DNA of 38,059 nucleotides from Gammaproteobacteria bacterium (GTDB taxonomy: Bacteria; Pseudomonadota; Gammaproteobacteria; Steroidobacterales; Woeseiaceae). Positions within the stretch are counted from its first letter, which is position 1, and each line of letters opens with the position of its first letter. The stretch covers positions 1 to 38,059 of the forward strand of contig JAUHZT010000016.1 of NCBI GenBank assembly GCA_030425905.1. Direction: 5' to 3'. The position numbers and the translations under genes were made by a program. The notes under the pieces were generated by a model. It did no database searches and had not been told where the DNA came from. It saw only the letters and a list, made by a program, of their open reading frames with translations. This document shows, in pieces, positions 24,050 through 34,671 of this stretch.

Positions 24050-25003
24050 ATGCTGGCTGTACGGCAGAAATACCGACACCCTGTGTTCGTATTGCTGCTC
24101 GTGCTGTTGTGTACTGGCGTTGCCGAAAGCCAGACGCTTTACAAGTACACGGGGCCCGACGGGGAGCTGATTTATTCTGACAGGCCGCCCGTCGATGGCA
24201 AAGTTGATGAGGTGCGCGAGCTTACTCAGGATGAGAGCGGCGACACTGTCAGTATTACGACCACGGATGCCGGTGATCGCGTGCGCTTTTACGCGCGCAA
24301 CCCTTACTACGCACCCGTCGAGCTTCAATTGCGCTTCAAGGCGTTGCAGGGGCTTAGCTACCCGGCGCCCGATAACGACCTACATTGGGTGCTGCCGGCC
24401 CGGAATGGCCGGGAAATTCTGAGCCTGAGTAAACTCGGGGAGGGCGCAATCCCGAGTGCCAGGTTTGAATTCGAGTTCATGATCGGGGACCCGGCGGCGC
24501 GGCATGCTCAGGGTGTTCTCTACCGGGTACCGTTTGCACTGGCCAGTGATCTTCTCGTTACGCAGGCCTATCCGGATGTTGTAACGCATACCACCGAGGA
24601 CTCGCGGTATGCAATCGACATTGCCGCCCCCATCGGGACCAATGTATTCGCAGCGCGAGCCGGTATCGTATTCAGTGTTGCGGGCGACAATTACAAGGGC
24701 GGGACGGATCCTGAACGTGACGGACCGCTTGCTAACGTCGTGCAAATTCTGCACGACGATGGCACCTACGCGGTTTATGCGCACCTGAACTGGAATACGA
24801 TCCGCGTCAGCGCCGGCGACCGGGTGGTACGCGGTCAGTACATCGCCGACTCGGGCAACACGGGGTTCTCCAGCGGCCCACACCTGCACTTCGCCGTATT
24901 ACGCAATGACGGCATGCAGACGCTCTCGCTGCCAGTCCGATTCAAGGGAGCTGGCAGCGAGGTTGTCCAGGCCGCTTCGGGCGAGCCGTTGCGAGCCTAC
25001 TGA
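24050..25003 (+). CDS. M23 family metallopeptidase with N-terminal DUF4124-like domain
   Basis: An exported 317-residue protein with a hydrophobic N-terminus (PVFVLLLVLLCTGVAES). Residues about 28-50 (LYKYTGPDGELIYSDRPP) form a DUF4124-type module, common at the front of gammaproteobacterial envelope proteins. The C-terminal LytM/M23 domain has RYAIDIAAPIGTNVFAARAG near 185-205, VYAHLN, and GPHLHFAVLR with the HxH zinc ligands near 285. The first zinc His is probably the one in VTHTTEDSRYAID. Predicted cell-wall peptide hydrolase or regulator of one. It starts four bases after the Nma111-like gene, so they are co-transcribed. Its stop is 3 bases from the convergent icd stop. Confidence 0.87.
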   Translation: MLAVRQKYRHPVFVLLLVLLCTGVAESQTLYKYTGPDGELIYSDRPPVDGKVDEVRELTQDESGDTVSITTTDAGDRVRFYARNPYYAPVELQLRFKALQGLSYPAPDNDLHWVLPARNGREILSLSKLGEGAIPSARFEFEFMIGDPAARHAQGVLYRVPFALASDLLVTQAYPDVVTHTTEDSRYAIDIAAPIGTNVFAARAGIVFSVAGDNYKGGTDPERDGPLANVVQILHDDGTYAVYAHLNWNTIRVSAGDRVVRGQYIADSGNTGFSSGPHLHFAVLRNDGMQTLSLPVRFKGAGSEVVQAASGEPLRAY

Positions 25004-25006
25004 CTG

Positions 25007-27271
<2,265 letters not shown>

Positions 27272-27286
27272 CTATTGGGACGCGGC

Positions 27287-27292
27287 ATTATA
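27287..27292 (-). promoter_or_regulatory. -10 box of icd
   Basis: A perfect TATAAT on the minus strand, about 52 bases before the icd ATG. No good -35 is seen 16-18 bases upstream, which may indicate activator dependence. The rest of the 27236-27395 gap includes a weak hairpin CTGAC/GTCAG (near 27391-27404) at the end of the transporter gene. Confidence 0.5.
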
Positions 27293-27395
27293 CGGCAAGA
27301 TCCCGGTCACGACCGAGCCATGAGTATTTTAGATGTACCTGACATCAACGCGGCCGCAGCAGGCATGTTGCGCGGATGACCGTCGCTGACGATTG

Positions 27396-28085
27396 TCAGG
27401 CGACCACACCAAACAGGTGTCCGACGCCGGCGGTGAGCGCCATCGCGAGTGCGCCCCAGAACGTTACCCGGATCGCGCCTACAGAGATTCTGGCGCCCCC
27501 GACATGGGCTGCAAGGCCACCGAGTGTGGCCAAAAATACAAGTGAAGCGATCGCGACGGCGAGGATCAACACAGAGCGTGGCATAAACCACGCTACCAGC
27601 AGCGGCAGCATCGCGCCGACCGTAAACGATGCGGCAGACGACATTGCGGCTTGTACAGGGCGCGCAGTGACGGTCTCGGAGATGCCTATTTCATCGCGCG
27701 CATGTGCACCGAGGGCGTCATAGGCCATCAACTGTGCCGCTACCTCGGTTGCCAGCGCAGGCTCAATGCCGCGGTCCTCGTAGATCTCGGCCAGTTCCTG
27801 TTTTTCCATTTCGTAGTTCTGTTCGAGGGACCGTGCTTCGAGCGCAAGATCCGCTTTTTCGGTATCGGTTTGTGAGCTGACCGACACGTACTCGCCCGCG
27901 GCCATGGACATTGCGCCAGCTACAAGCCCGGCTACGCCAGCCAGCAGTACACTTTCCTGCGACGAACTGGCGGCAGCGACCCCGATGATCAGGCTTGCCG
28001 TGGAGACAATGCCGTCATTAGCGCCAAGCACGGCGGCGCGCAGCCAGCCGATACGGTTTACTTTGTGCGGTTCATGATGAGTCAT
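27396..28085 (-). CDS. VIT1/CCC1 family Fe2+/Mn2+ transporter
   Basis: A 229-residue integral membrane protein of the VIT1/CCC1 family, which moves Fe2+ or Mn2+ out of the cytosol in exchange for protons. TM1 carries LRAAVLGANDGIVSTASLIIG; the DGIVS motif is the family signature. TM2 (LVAGAMSMAAGEYVSVSSQ) holds the conserved Met and Glu. An acidic amphipathic stretch (EKADLALEARSLEQNYEMEKQELAEIYEDRG) forms the cytosolic metal-binding domain. Three more TM helices follow. AGAGGGG lies 6 bases before the ATG and is part of an inverted repeat. It lies 114 bases downstream of a ferritin-like gene on the same strand, suggesting a common role in iron handling. Confidence 0.9.
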   Translation of the reverse strand: MTHHEPHKVNRIGWLRAAVLGANDGIVSTASLIIGVAAASSSQESVLLAGVAGLVAGAMSMAAGEYVSVSSQTDTEKADLALEARSLEQNYEMEKQELAEIYEDRGIEPALATEVAAQLMAYDALGAHARDEIGISETVTARPVQAAMSSAASFTVGAMLPLLVAWFMPRSVLILAVAIASLVFLATLGGLAAHVGGARISVGAIRVTFWGALAMALTAGVGHLFGVVA

Positions 28086-28088
28086 TCA

Positions 28089-28140
28089 ATACCCCTCTTG
28101 ATCGGGCTGGAACTCGTTATCGACTGGTTGCGAGGGGTAT
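28089..28140 (-). promoter_or_regulatory. Inverted repeat masking the ribosome binding site of the VIT1-type gene
   Basis: ATACCCCTC (28132-28140, read on the minus strand) is perfectly complementary to GAGGGGTAT (28089-28097), which contains the ribosome binding site of the transporter gene. The 9-bp stem with a 34-base loop would hide the site in the mRNA. Function is inferred from position. Confidence 0.55.
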
Positions 28141-28199
28141 GCTGAAAATTGCTGCTCTCGATGCCAAGGCAAGTTGCGACACGCTTTGCCACCACCGCA

Positions 28200-28487
28200 C
28201 TATTTATGTGCGATCTTCTTGTCCGTGAAGAGGTAATCCTTGAGTTCGTCATTGAGCTTGGCATCGCGGCGGCGAATCCATTCGAGGACCATTGCCGCGT
28301 GTTCTTTCTCTTCGTCACGGTTGTGAATCAGGATTGCCTTGAGGTCTTCGTCAGCACAGGCATCGACGCGCTGGTTGTACCAGTCGACCGCTTCCAGTTC
28401 TTCCATCAGCGACTGAATCGCCCGATGCATATCGCGTGTTTCCTCGGAAAGATCTTCCCTGGCTTCGTGAAAACCTTCGTTCGCCAT
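28200..28487 (-). CDS. Encapsulin-type ferritin (EncFtn) homologue, no targeting peptide
   Basis: A 95-residue two-helix ferritin-like protein. It is very similar to Rhodospirillum rubrum EncFtn: MEELEAVDWYNQRVDA (residues 28-43) and HNRDEEKEHAAM (55-66), followed by LEWIRRRDAKL and YLFTDK. The ferroxidase ligands of EncFtn (Glu32, Glu62, His65) correspond to Glu30, Glu60 and His63, and Trp36-Tyr37 are also present. These proteins assemble in pairs to complete a four-helix iron-oxidising site. Classical EncFtn ends in an encapsulin-docking peptide (LGIGSL type); this one stops at IAHK soon after YLFT. No encapsulin gene is in the window. The ATG at 28487 has GGAG 7 bases upstream. The neighbour downstream is a VIT1-type metal transporter. 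Confidence 0.9.
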   Translation of the reverse strand: MANEGFHEAREDLSEETRDMHRAIQSLMEELEAVDWYNQRVDACADEDLKAILIHNRDEEKEHAAMVLEWIRRRDAKLNDELKDYLFTDKKIAHK

Positions 28488-28559
28488 GCTTTTTCTCCGG
28501 TTTGAGTAAGGCGAGTACATTACCAGCAGTTGCCACGTTCGTCTTGCGCCAGCGGGGCA

Positions 28560-28593
28560 CAAAAAAAGGGCAAGACCGGCTGGTCTTGCCCTT
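28560..28593 (-). terminator. Rho-independent terminator of the cold-shock gene
   Basis: A perfect 12-bp stem (28566-28577 with 28582-28593, loop GGCT on the plus strand). Read on the minus strand it is followed by a run of eight T. It isolates the ferritin gene downstream from cold-shock transcription. Confidence 0.9.
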
Positions 28594-28663
28594 CGTGTCT
28601 GGATTTCCGAATTCCGGAGGCCAGGAGCCTCTTTGAAGCCGAAATCCCGCTGAGTATCAGTCC

Positions 28664-28870
28664 TTAAAGAGGAACGATGTTCTCAGCCTGCGGACCTTTT
28701 TGGCCCTGGGTGATCGTGAATTCGACCTTTTGACCCTCTGCAAGCGTCTTGAAGCCAGAACCCTGAATAGCACTAAAGTGTGCAAATACGTCGGGACCTG
28801 ATTCCTGCTCGATAAAGCCAAAACCTTTCGACTCGTTGAACCATTTTACGGTTCCTGTAACTGTAGACAT
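28664..28870 (-). CDS. CspA-family cold-shock protein
   Basis: A 68-residue single OB-fold nucleic-acid-binding protein. It contains [17 protein letters not shown] (RNP1) and [10 protein letters not shown] (RNP2) with the usual surface aromatics, and ends [10 protein letters not shown]. It acts as an RNA chaperone; whether cold induces it cannot be told. AGGA lies 6 bases before the ATG. The 195 bases upstream are A/T-rich and non-coding, consistent with a leader, but I could not fix a promoter. A strong terminator ends the gene. Confidence 0.95.
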   Translation of the reverse strand: MSTVTGTVKWFNESKGFGFIEQESGPDVFAHFSAIQGSGFKTLAEGQKVEFTITQGQKGPQAENIVPL

Positions 28871-29065
28871 GTTATTTCCTGTTAAATCAATTACTTAAAT
28901 TACCCCATTGCTGGAGCGGGTGTGCTGGAAGTGTTGCGTTAACTTATGAAAAACAGGATGTACTACTAATAGGAACATCGATACGGATTACATAAATTGC
29001 CCGCTAACTCTCAGGCGGATTCGAGTATATACAGCAAATGCCCGGGTTGCGAGCCGAAAAACCGC

Positions 29066-31126
29066 TTATATTCCGCGAATTTGGCTCGCAAGCGACTTCC
29101 AGCTCGTGGCCGGAAGCCCGCAATGGTGTCCTTTGCAACAATATGCGACGGTCTTGCCGTCGATCTGGCGGCGCTCGGCCAGCGCCCCTGGCAGGCCCGG
29201 TGCCGCGCCCGCAATGGCGAAGACGAGCCGGTTCGGTGCGTAAATTTTTGCCAGTGAGTCGCGCCATTCGGTCACTTCTTCGCTGGCGCCGCGAATAATG
29301 ATGATCTCGGGCGGCTGCAGGTACTCTTCGAGGGCGTTAAGCAGGCTTACATGGCCGTGGGGGTACTCGGCAATCGCAGGCCACGCTGCGCGCAGACAGC
29401 GTTCCGCCGCGTCGAGGTAGCGGGTCTCGCCCAACAGGTAGCCCAGTCGTTGCAGCACGCTGGCCGCGATACCGTTCCCCGACGGTACCGATTCATCGGC
29501 GTACGGCTTCGGACGGTGCATCAGCGCTTCGTGGTCATCGGCCGTAAACCAGAAACCGCCCGCATCGCGGTCTTCGAAGTGTTCGAGCAGCACATCCGCG
29601 AGTTCTGTCGCAAAAGTGAGGTGCGTGCTGTTCCAGCGCGCCTGCAGCAACTCAAGGATGGCATCAATCAGGAAGGCGTAGTCATCAAGGTACGCAGCGA
29701 AGCGCGCGCGCCCGTCCTTGTACGTGGCCAGCAGTCGCCCGTCCACGTAAACGTGCTCCCGGATGAAATCGACTGCAAGACTGGCCTGGTCCACGAGATC
29801 GCTGCGGCCAAGCGCGCGGCCGGCAACGGCAAAGCCGCGGATAGCCAGTGCATTCCATGCAGTGAGTTGCTTGTCGTCGCGCGCTGGCGCAACCCGCTTG
29901 GCACGTTCGTCTAGCAGGATCTGGCGGGAAGCGGCGATCGATGCATTAATTTCTTCGCCGGACCTCGCATGTGCCTCAGCGAGGTCCTCGATACCCTGGT
30001 GTGCGCAGAGGTGCCATTCACCTTCAAAATTTGCGGGCTGGTCAAGGCCAAAGCGCTGGCTGAATAGCTCGAACTGTTCAGCCGTCAACAGCTTCCTGAC
30101 CTGTTCAGGCCGCCACACGTAAAACTTGCCTTCAACGCCTTCGGAGTCGGCATCGCGGCTGGAATAGAAGCCCCCGTTTGCGGCGCGCATATCAGTCTGC
30201 ATCCAGTCGGCAGTCTCATCCGCTGTTTGCCGGAAACGCTCTTCACCGGTTGCGAGCCATGCCTGCGCATACAGGGCAAGCAGGGGGCCGTTGTCGTACA
30301 GCATTTTCTCAAAATGCGGAATTTGCCAGTAGCGGTCGACTGAATAGCGGCAAAAGCCGCCGCCGAGGTGGTCGTAGATGCCACCGTCGCTCATACGCGC
30401 CAGCGTCAGGCTGGCCATGAACAGGGCCTCAAGGTCCGGGTCCGGCTCATTGGCAGTCTTGCGCCAGTCTCGCAGCAGACGGTCTACGGTGGTCGGGTGG
30501 GGAAATTTAGGCGCTGAGCCGAAGCCACCGTAATCCTTGTCGAAGGTGCGCGCGAAAGTCGCGCGCGCCTGTTTGAAGGGCGCATCATCAATCGTTACCC
30601 CGTCGACTGCGGGCGACGGGTCCAGGCGCGCGAAAATTTCGACAAGTTTTTCACCCTGCGCCGCCACGTCAGCGGGCCGGTCGTGAAAATAATTTGCGAC
30701 GCTCTGCAGAAGATCTGCAAAAGCCGGTAATCCGTGGCGCGCAGTGTTTGGAAAATACGTACCGCCGAAAAACGGATGCTGAGTAGCCGGGTCCAGGAAC
30801 ATGGTTAGCGGCCAGCCGCCACCGCGCTGAGTCAGTAGCTGGTGCGCGGTCTGGTAAATCTTGTCAATGTCCGGCCGTTCCTCGCGGTCCACTTTGATAT
30901 TCACGTACAGCTCGTTCATCAGCGCCGCGGTGGTGTCGTCCTCAAACGACTCATGCGCCATCACATGGCACCAGTGGCACGCGGAGTAGCCGATTGAGAG
31001 CAGCACGGGCTTACCGGCTTCGCGCGCGACGCGGAACGCCTGCGCTGACCACGGGTACCAGTCCACGGGGTTCTCAGCGTGTTGCAAGAGGTAGGGGCTG
31101 GTCTCGTCGGCGAGTCGATTGGGCAT
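29066..31126 (-). CDS. DUF255 thioredoxin-fold protein (YyaL/SSP411 family)
   Basis: A 686-residue protein. The start ATG at 31126 ([20 protein letters not shown]) matches the family N-terminus; an in-frame GTG at 31162 is possible. The N-terminal thioredoxin-like domain carries [18 protein letters not shown] with a CxxC-like CHWC, then [16 protein letters not shown] sequence ([16 protein letters not shown]) and [11 protein letters not shown]. The rest is an alpha/alpha barrel resembling six-hairpin glycosidases ([33 protein letters not shown]). Relatives include B. subtilis YyaL and mammalian SPATA20; function is unknown. It is transcribed divergently from lgt. Confidence 0.92.
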   Translation of the reverse strand: MPNRLADETSPYLLQHAENPVDWYPWSAQAFRVAREAGKPVLLSIGYSACHWCHVMAHESFEDDTTAALMNELYVNIKVDREERPDIDKIYQTAHQLLTQRGGGWPLTMFLDPATQHPFFGGTYFPNTARHGLPAFADLLQSVANYFHDRPADVAAQGEKLVEIFARLDPSPAVDGVTIDDAPFKQARATFARTFDKDYGGFGSAPKFPHPTTVDRLLRDWRKTANEPDPDLEALFMASLTLARMSDGGIYDHLGGGFCRYSVDRYWQIPHFEKMLYDNGPLLALYAQAWLATGEERFRQTADETADWMQTDMRAANGGFYSSRDADSEGVEGKFYVWRPEQVRKLLTAEQFELFSQRFGLDQPANFEGEWHLCAHQGIEDLAEAHARSGEEINASIAASRQILLDERAKRVAPARDDKQLTAWNALAIRGFAVAGRALGRSDLVDQASLAVDFIREHVYVDGRLLATYKDGRARFAAYLDDYAFLIDAILELLQARWNSTHLTFATELADVLLEHFEDRDAGGFWFTADDHEALMHRPKPYADESVPSGNGIAASVLQRLGYLLGETRYLDAAERCLRAAWPAIAEYPHGHVSLLNALEEYLQPPEIIIIRGASEEVTEWRDSLAKIYAPNRLVFAIAGAAPGLPGALAERRQIDGKTVAYCCKGHHCGLPATSWKSLASQIRGI

Positions 31127-31234
31127 AGTCAGGGGCTTGTACGGGTGGCGGGCGGGAGGCACTTACTATATCGCATCTATAGTCCCCGAAACGCCGGTGG
31201 TAGACTACGCCATTCGCTGCTGCACGCTGAGACT

Positions 31235-32032
31235 ATGCTGACATTTCCGGACATAGATCCGATCATTTTTGCAATCGGGCCGGTCGCCATTCGCTGGTAC
31301 GGCCTGATGTACGTAATCGGCTTCCTGTTCGCCTGGTGGCTGGCGCGCAAGCGTTGCACGCGCGCAGACTCTCCCGTTACGGCCGAGCAGGTGGATGACC
31401 TGATCTTCAATGCGATGCTCGGTGTCATTATTGGCGGTCGCGTCGGCTATTGCCTTGTCTATGCGTGGCCGGAACTGGTTGCGAACCCGCTGTACCTTTT
31501 CAAGATCACCGAGGGTGGTATGTCGTTTCACGGTGGTCTTGCGGGCGTGATGATCGCGATGTGGTGGTTTGGCCGCAAACGCGGCAAAACGATGTTCCAG
31601 ATAACCGATTTCATGGCGCCGTTTGTACCGTTGGGCCTCGGCTTCGGCCGCATCGGCAATTTTATTAATGGCGAGCTTTGGGGCAAACCCACCGACGTGG
31701 CCTGGGCTTTCAACATCAATGGGGTCGGCTTGCACCCGTCGCAGCTCTACGAGGCGCTGCTCGAAGGCTTCGTGCTGTTCGTGATTCTCTGGCTCTATTC
31801 ATCGAAGCCGCGGCCGTACATGGCTGTCTCCGGCATGTTCCTGCTCTTCTACGGTATCTTCCGCTTCTTCGTCGAATTTTACCGGGTGCCGGATTCCCAT
31901 ATGGGCGACAACGGTTACATGGCGTTGGGTTGGTTGACGACTGGCCAGATTCTGAGCGCGCCCATGATTGTTGCAGGCGCCGTGATGCTGGTTATTGCCT
32001 ACAGCAGGCGTCCCCTGGCAGCAAAGGCCTGA
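31235..32032 (+). CDS. lgt: Prolipoprotein diacylglyceryl transferase
   Basis: Inner-membrane enzyme that transfers diacylglycerol from phosphatidylglycerol to the lipobox Cys of prolipoproteins. The 265-residue product has about seven TM helices, the GRVGYCLVY segment, [12 protein letters not shown] (catalytic His), and the Lgt signature [15 protein letters not shown] near 140-154. [12 protein letters not shown] and FVEFYRVPD are also typical. The ATG at 31235 gives the family N-terminus [14 protein letters not shown]. First gene of lgt-thyA-folA, with only one base before thyA. Confidence 0.96.
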   Translation: MLTFPDIDPIIFAIGPVAIRWYGLMYVIGFLFAWWLARKRCTRADSPVTAEQVDDLIFNAMLGVIIGGRVGYCLVYAWPELVANPLYLFKITEGGMSFHGGLAGVMIAMWWFGRKRGKTMFQITDFMAPFVPLGLGFGRIGNFINGELWGKPTDVAWAFNINGVGLHPSQLYEALLEGFVLFVILWLYSSKPRPYMAVSGMFLLFYGIFRFFVEFYRVPDSHMGDNGYMALGWLTTGQILSAPMIVAGAVMLVIAYSRRPLAAKA

Positions 32033-32033
32033 T

Positions 32034-32828
32034 ATGCAGCCCTACCTCGCATTGATGCAACACGTGCGCGAACACGGTGACCGCAAGGAGGACCGCACGG
32101 GCACCGGCACATTGAGTGTGTTTGGTCACCAGATGCGCTTCGACCTGAGCCAGGGCTTCCCGCTGCTTACGACAAAAAAACTGCACCTGAAGTCGATTAT
32201 CCACGAGCTGCTCTGGTTTCTTTCCGGCGACAGCAATATTCGCTATCTCAAGGACAACGGTGTGCGCATCTGGGACGAGTGGGCCGATGAGAACGGCGAT
32301 CTCGGTCCCGTGTACGGCGTGCAATGGCGCAGCTGGCCGACCGCCAATGGCGCGACGCTGGATCAGATCAGCGAAGTAATGCGGCAGGTTCGCGAGACAC
32401 CGGATTCACGACGCATCATCGTGAGTGCCTGGAACGTTGCGGAGATCGATAACATGGCCTTGCCACCGTGCCATTTGCTGTTTCAGTTTTACATTGCCGA
32501 CGGTAAGCTTTCCTGCCAGCTTTACCAGCGCAGTGCTGATATTTTTCTTGGCGTCCCGTTCAATATTGCGTCCTATGCCTTGTTGACCCACATGGTCGCC
32601 CAGCAAGCAGACCTCAACGTTGGCGATTTTGTGTGGACTGGCGGCGATTGCCACCTGTACCTCAATCACCTGCAGCAGGCAGATGAGCAGCTCTCGCGCA
32701 AACCATTGCCGCTACCGCGTCTTGAAATCAAGCGTAAGCCGGAGTCAATATTCGAGTACCGTTTCGAGGATTTCGAGATCCTCGACTACGAATCGCACCC
32801 ACACATCAAGGCCACCGTCGCCGTATGA
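32034..32828 (+). CDS. thyA: Thymidylate synthase
   Basis: Makes dTMP from dUMP using methylene-tetrahydrofolate and releases dihydrofolate. The 264-residue enzyme is full length, with [18 protein letters not shown], the active-site [13 protein letters not shown] (nucleophilic Cys), the dUMP-binding [17 protein letters not shown], and the C-terminal IKATVAV, in which the terminal Val closes the site. The ATG follows the lgt stop after one base, and the stop overlaps folA (ATGA). Coupling to folA is logical because DHFR regenerates its cofactor. Confidence 0.98.
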   Translation: MQPYLALMQHVREHGDRKEDRTGTGTLSVFGHQMRFDLSQGFPLLTTKKLHLKSIIHELLWFLSGDSNIRYLKDNGVRIWDEWADENGDLGPVYGVQWRSWPTANGATLDQISEVMRQVRETPDSRRIIVSAWNVAEIDNMALPPCHLLFQFYIADGKLSCQLYQRSADIFLGVPFNIASYALLTHMVAQQADLNVGDFVWTGGDCHLYLNHLQQADEQLSRKPLPLPRLEIKRKPESIFEYRFEDFEILDYESHPHIKATVAV

Positions 32829-33310
32829 AAATAAGCCTTATCGTTGCCGCGTCCACCAACCAGGTAATTGGACGCGACGGACGCCTGCCATGGCGCCTGC
32901 CGGAAGATCTCCGTTACTTCAAAGAAACAACGATGGGTAAACCGGTCGTCATGGGGCGCGCGACCTGGGAGTCGATAGGCCTACCGTTGCCGGGTCGCAA
33001 GAATATTGTCGTTACCCGCCAGGAAGGCTATGAGGCGAGCGGCGCCAGGGTCGCGCGATCACCCGAGCACGCCCTCGAGATTGCCGGCGAGGTTGCCGAA
33101 CTCATGGTTATCGGTGGTGGACAGATCTATGACGCGTTTTTCCCACTTGTAGATACGGTTTACCTGACCAGCGTGGACGCGAGCGTCGATGGCGACACGT
33201 ATTTTCCGGAACTGGACGCCGAGGCCTGGCAACTCGTTTCCTGTGAGTCACACCTGCCGGACGAAGATCACGAATTTGCTTACGAATTCAGAGTGTACGA
33301 TCGACTCTGA
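32825..33310 (+). CDS. folA: Dihydrofolate reductase
   Basis: Reduces dihydrofolate, made by ThyA, to tetrahydrofolate with NADPH. The 161-residue enzyme starts [19 protein letters not shown] and has [13 protein letters not shown] with the catalytic Asp, [12 protein letters not shown], and [14 protein letters not shown] for NADPH binding. The ATG overlaps the thyA stop by four bases. The 3' end overlaps the convergent kmo gene by 23 bases. Confidence 0.97.
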   Translation: MKISLIVAASTNQVIGRDGRLPWRLPEDLRYFKETTMGKPVVMGRATWESIGLPLPGRKNIVVTRQEGYEASGARVARSPEHALEIAGEVAELMVIGGGQIYDAFFPLVDTVYLTSVDASVDGDTYFPELDAEAWQLVSCESHLPDEDHEFAYEFRVYDRL

Positions 33311-34670
33311 CTTCGCTGATCGGCGACAGGCGCTTGCGCAATTCACTGAGTGCCGCCGGCATGTCGATCTGGTCCAGCGAATCCACGTGCTCCGTGAGTT
33401 TTTCCACCAGTTGTTTCTGTACCGAGCCGCGCTGTTGTGCGACCAGGTAGGGGATGTCCGAGTGAAACATCACCATCGAATAGCGCGGGATGAAATAGTC
33501 GGGTAACTGGCGCTCGAATTCGAACGCCAGTGTCTTGCGCATGGCAAACTTCGGGTCGCGCACCGTATCGCGCATTTCAATGTAGTTCTCGAGCGCCATG
33601 TCGGCGATCGCGTTGGCATTCGCCAATTGTTGCTCTTCGAAGCGGCGAAACAGGTAGGACCAGTCACCGCCCTCGGTGCGCATGATGTGGTCAAATACCA
33701 CGCAGTCTTCGAATGCGAGGTTCATGCCTTGACCGTGAAACGGCACCACGGCATGCGCGGCATCGCCGATCAACAGCACGTTGCCACGATCGTGCCAGTG
33801 ACGGCAGCGGACCGTACCGAGCAAGCCCAGCGGACGATTGAGCACATCGTCGGTCAGGTTACTGATCAACGGCGCTACGTCAGCAAAGTGCTGCTCGAAA
33901 AAACGCTGCACGCTGCCGGCGTCGGTAAAGCTCGAAAAACCCGGATTACCGACGTTCGGCAGAAACAGCGTCAGCGTGAAGTCGCCGCCCGGGTTGGGTA
34001 GCGCGATCAGCATGAAGCCGCCACGCGGCCAGATATGCAACGCATCCGGCCGAAGCTGGTGGCTGCCGTCGGGCGCTGCGGGAATTTCGAGTTCCTTGTA
34101 GCCGTGCCGGAGCAGGGACTCGATACCGCCAAACGTATCTGAACCGTCAAAAGAGCGCCGAATGATCGAGCCAGCGCCATCGGCCGCGATGAGCGGCAGC
34201 GCCTCGACCTGGTAGAGGCTGTTGTCGTTCAGGTCGCGCATGTGCACAGTGCGGTCGGGCGCATCATAGCCAATCGCCTGCTGCCGAAAGTGCAGTCGCA
34301 CGTTGGGGATGCCGTCGGCGACGTTCAGCAATACCTGGTTCAGGTCAGAGCGTGTGACCGAATAAATAATTTCGGCATCGTTCTGGCCGTAGGGCAAGAA
34401 TTCCGTTTTGCCATCCGACTGGTGCACCATGCGCCCGCGCATCGGCATCAGCATTGGCGCAATCTGGTTGTAGAGGCCGGTTCTTACCAGCGCGTTAATG
34501 CCGCGGGCTGCGAGCGCCAGGTTGATGGACCGGCCTGCCTCGGCATCCTTGATACGCGGGTCATCATTGCGTTCGAAGACATCGACCTCGAAGCCCTGCC
34601 GCGCGAGCATGATCGACAACAGTGTGCCGCACTGCCCGGCGCCAATGATATTGATCGCTTCAAGCGGCAT
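33288..34670 (-). CDS. kmo: Kynurenine 3-monooxygenase
   Basis: FAD- and NADPH-dependent hydroxylation of kynurenine to 3-hydroxykynurenine. The 460-residue protein has the N-terminal FAD fold (IIGAGQCGTLLSIMLARQGF), AGRSINLALAARGI (KMO-typical substrate-side motif), LIAADGAGSIIRR, and LIGDAAHAVVPFHGQGMNLA with FEDCVVFD directly after it. The GRSINLALA and PFHGQGMN stretches separate it from UbiH-type enzymes in this window. It lies one base after kynU and is the last gene of rsmA-apaG-apaH-haaO-kynU-kmo. Its 3' end overlaps folA by 23 bases. Confidence 0.94.
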   Translation of the reverse strand: MPLEAINIIGAGQCGTLLSIMLARQGFEVDVFERNDDPRIKDAEAGRSINLALAARGINALVRTGLYNQIAPMLMPMRGRMVHQSDGKTEFLPYGQNDAEIIYSVTRSDLNQVLLNVADGIPNVRLHFRQQAIGYDAPDRTVHMRDLNDNSLYQVEALPLIAADGAGSIIRRSFDGSDTFGGIESLLRHGYKELEIPAAPDGSHQLRPDALHIWPRGGFMLIALPNPGGDFTLTLFLPNVGNPGFSSFTDAGSVQRFFEQHFADVAPLISNLTDDVLNRPLGLLGTVRCRHWHDRGNVLLIGDAAHAVVPFHGQGMNLAFEDCVVFDHIMRTEGGDWSYLFRRFEEQQLANANAIADMALENYIEMRDTVRDPKFAMRKTLAFEFERQLPDYFIPRYSMVMFHSDIPYLVAQQRGSVQKQLVEKLTEHVDSLDQIDMPAALSELRKRLSPISEVRVDRTL

Positions 34671-34671
34671 G

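Noticed and set aside
33288-33310. Frameshift or truncation at the end of folA or kmo
   Set aside because: Both proteins have normal family length and C-termini, so the overlap is genuine.
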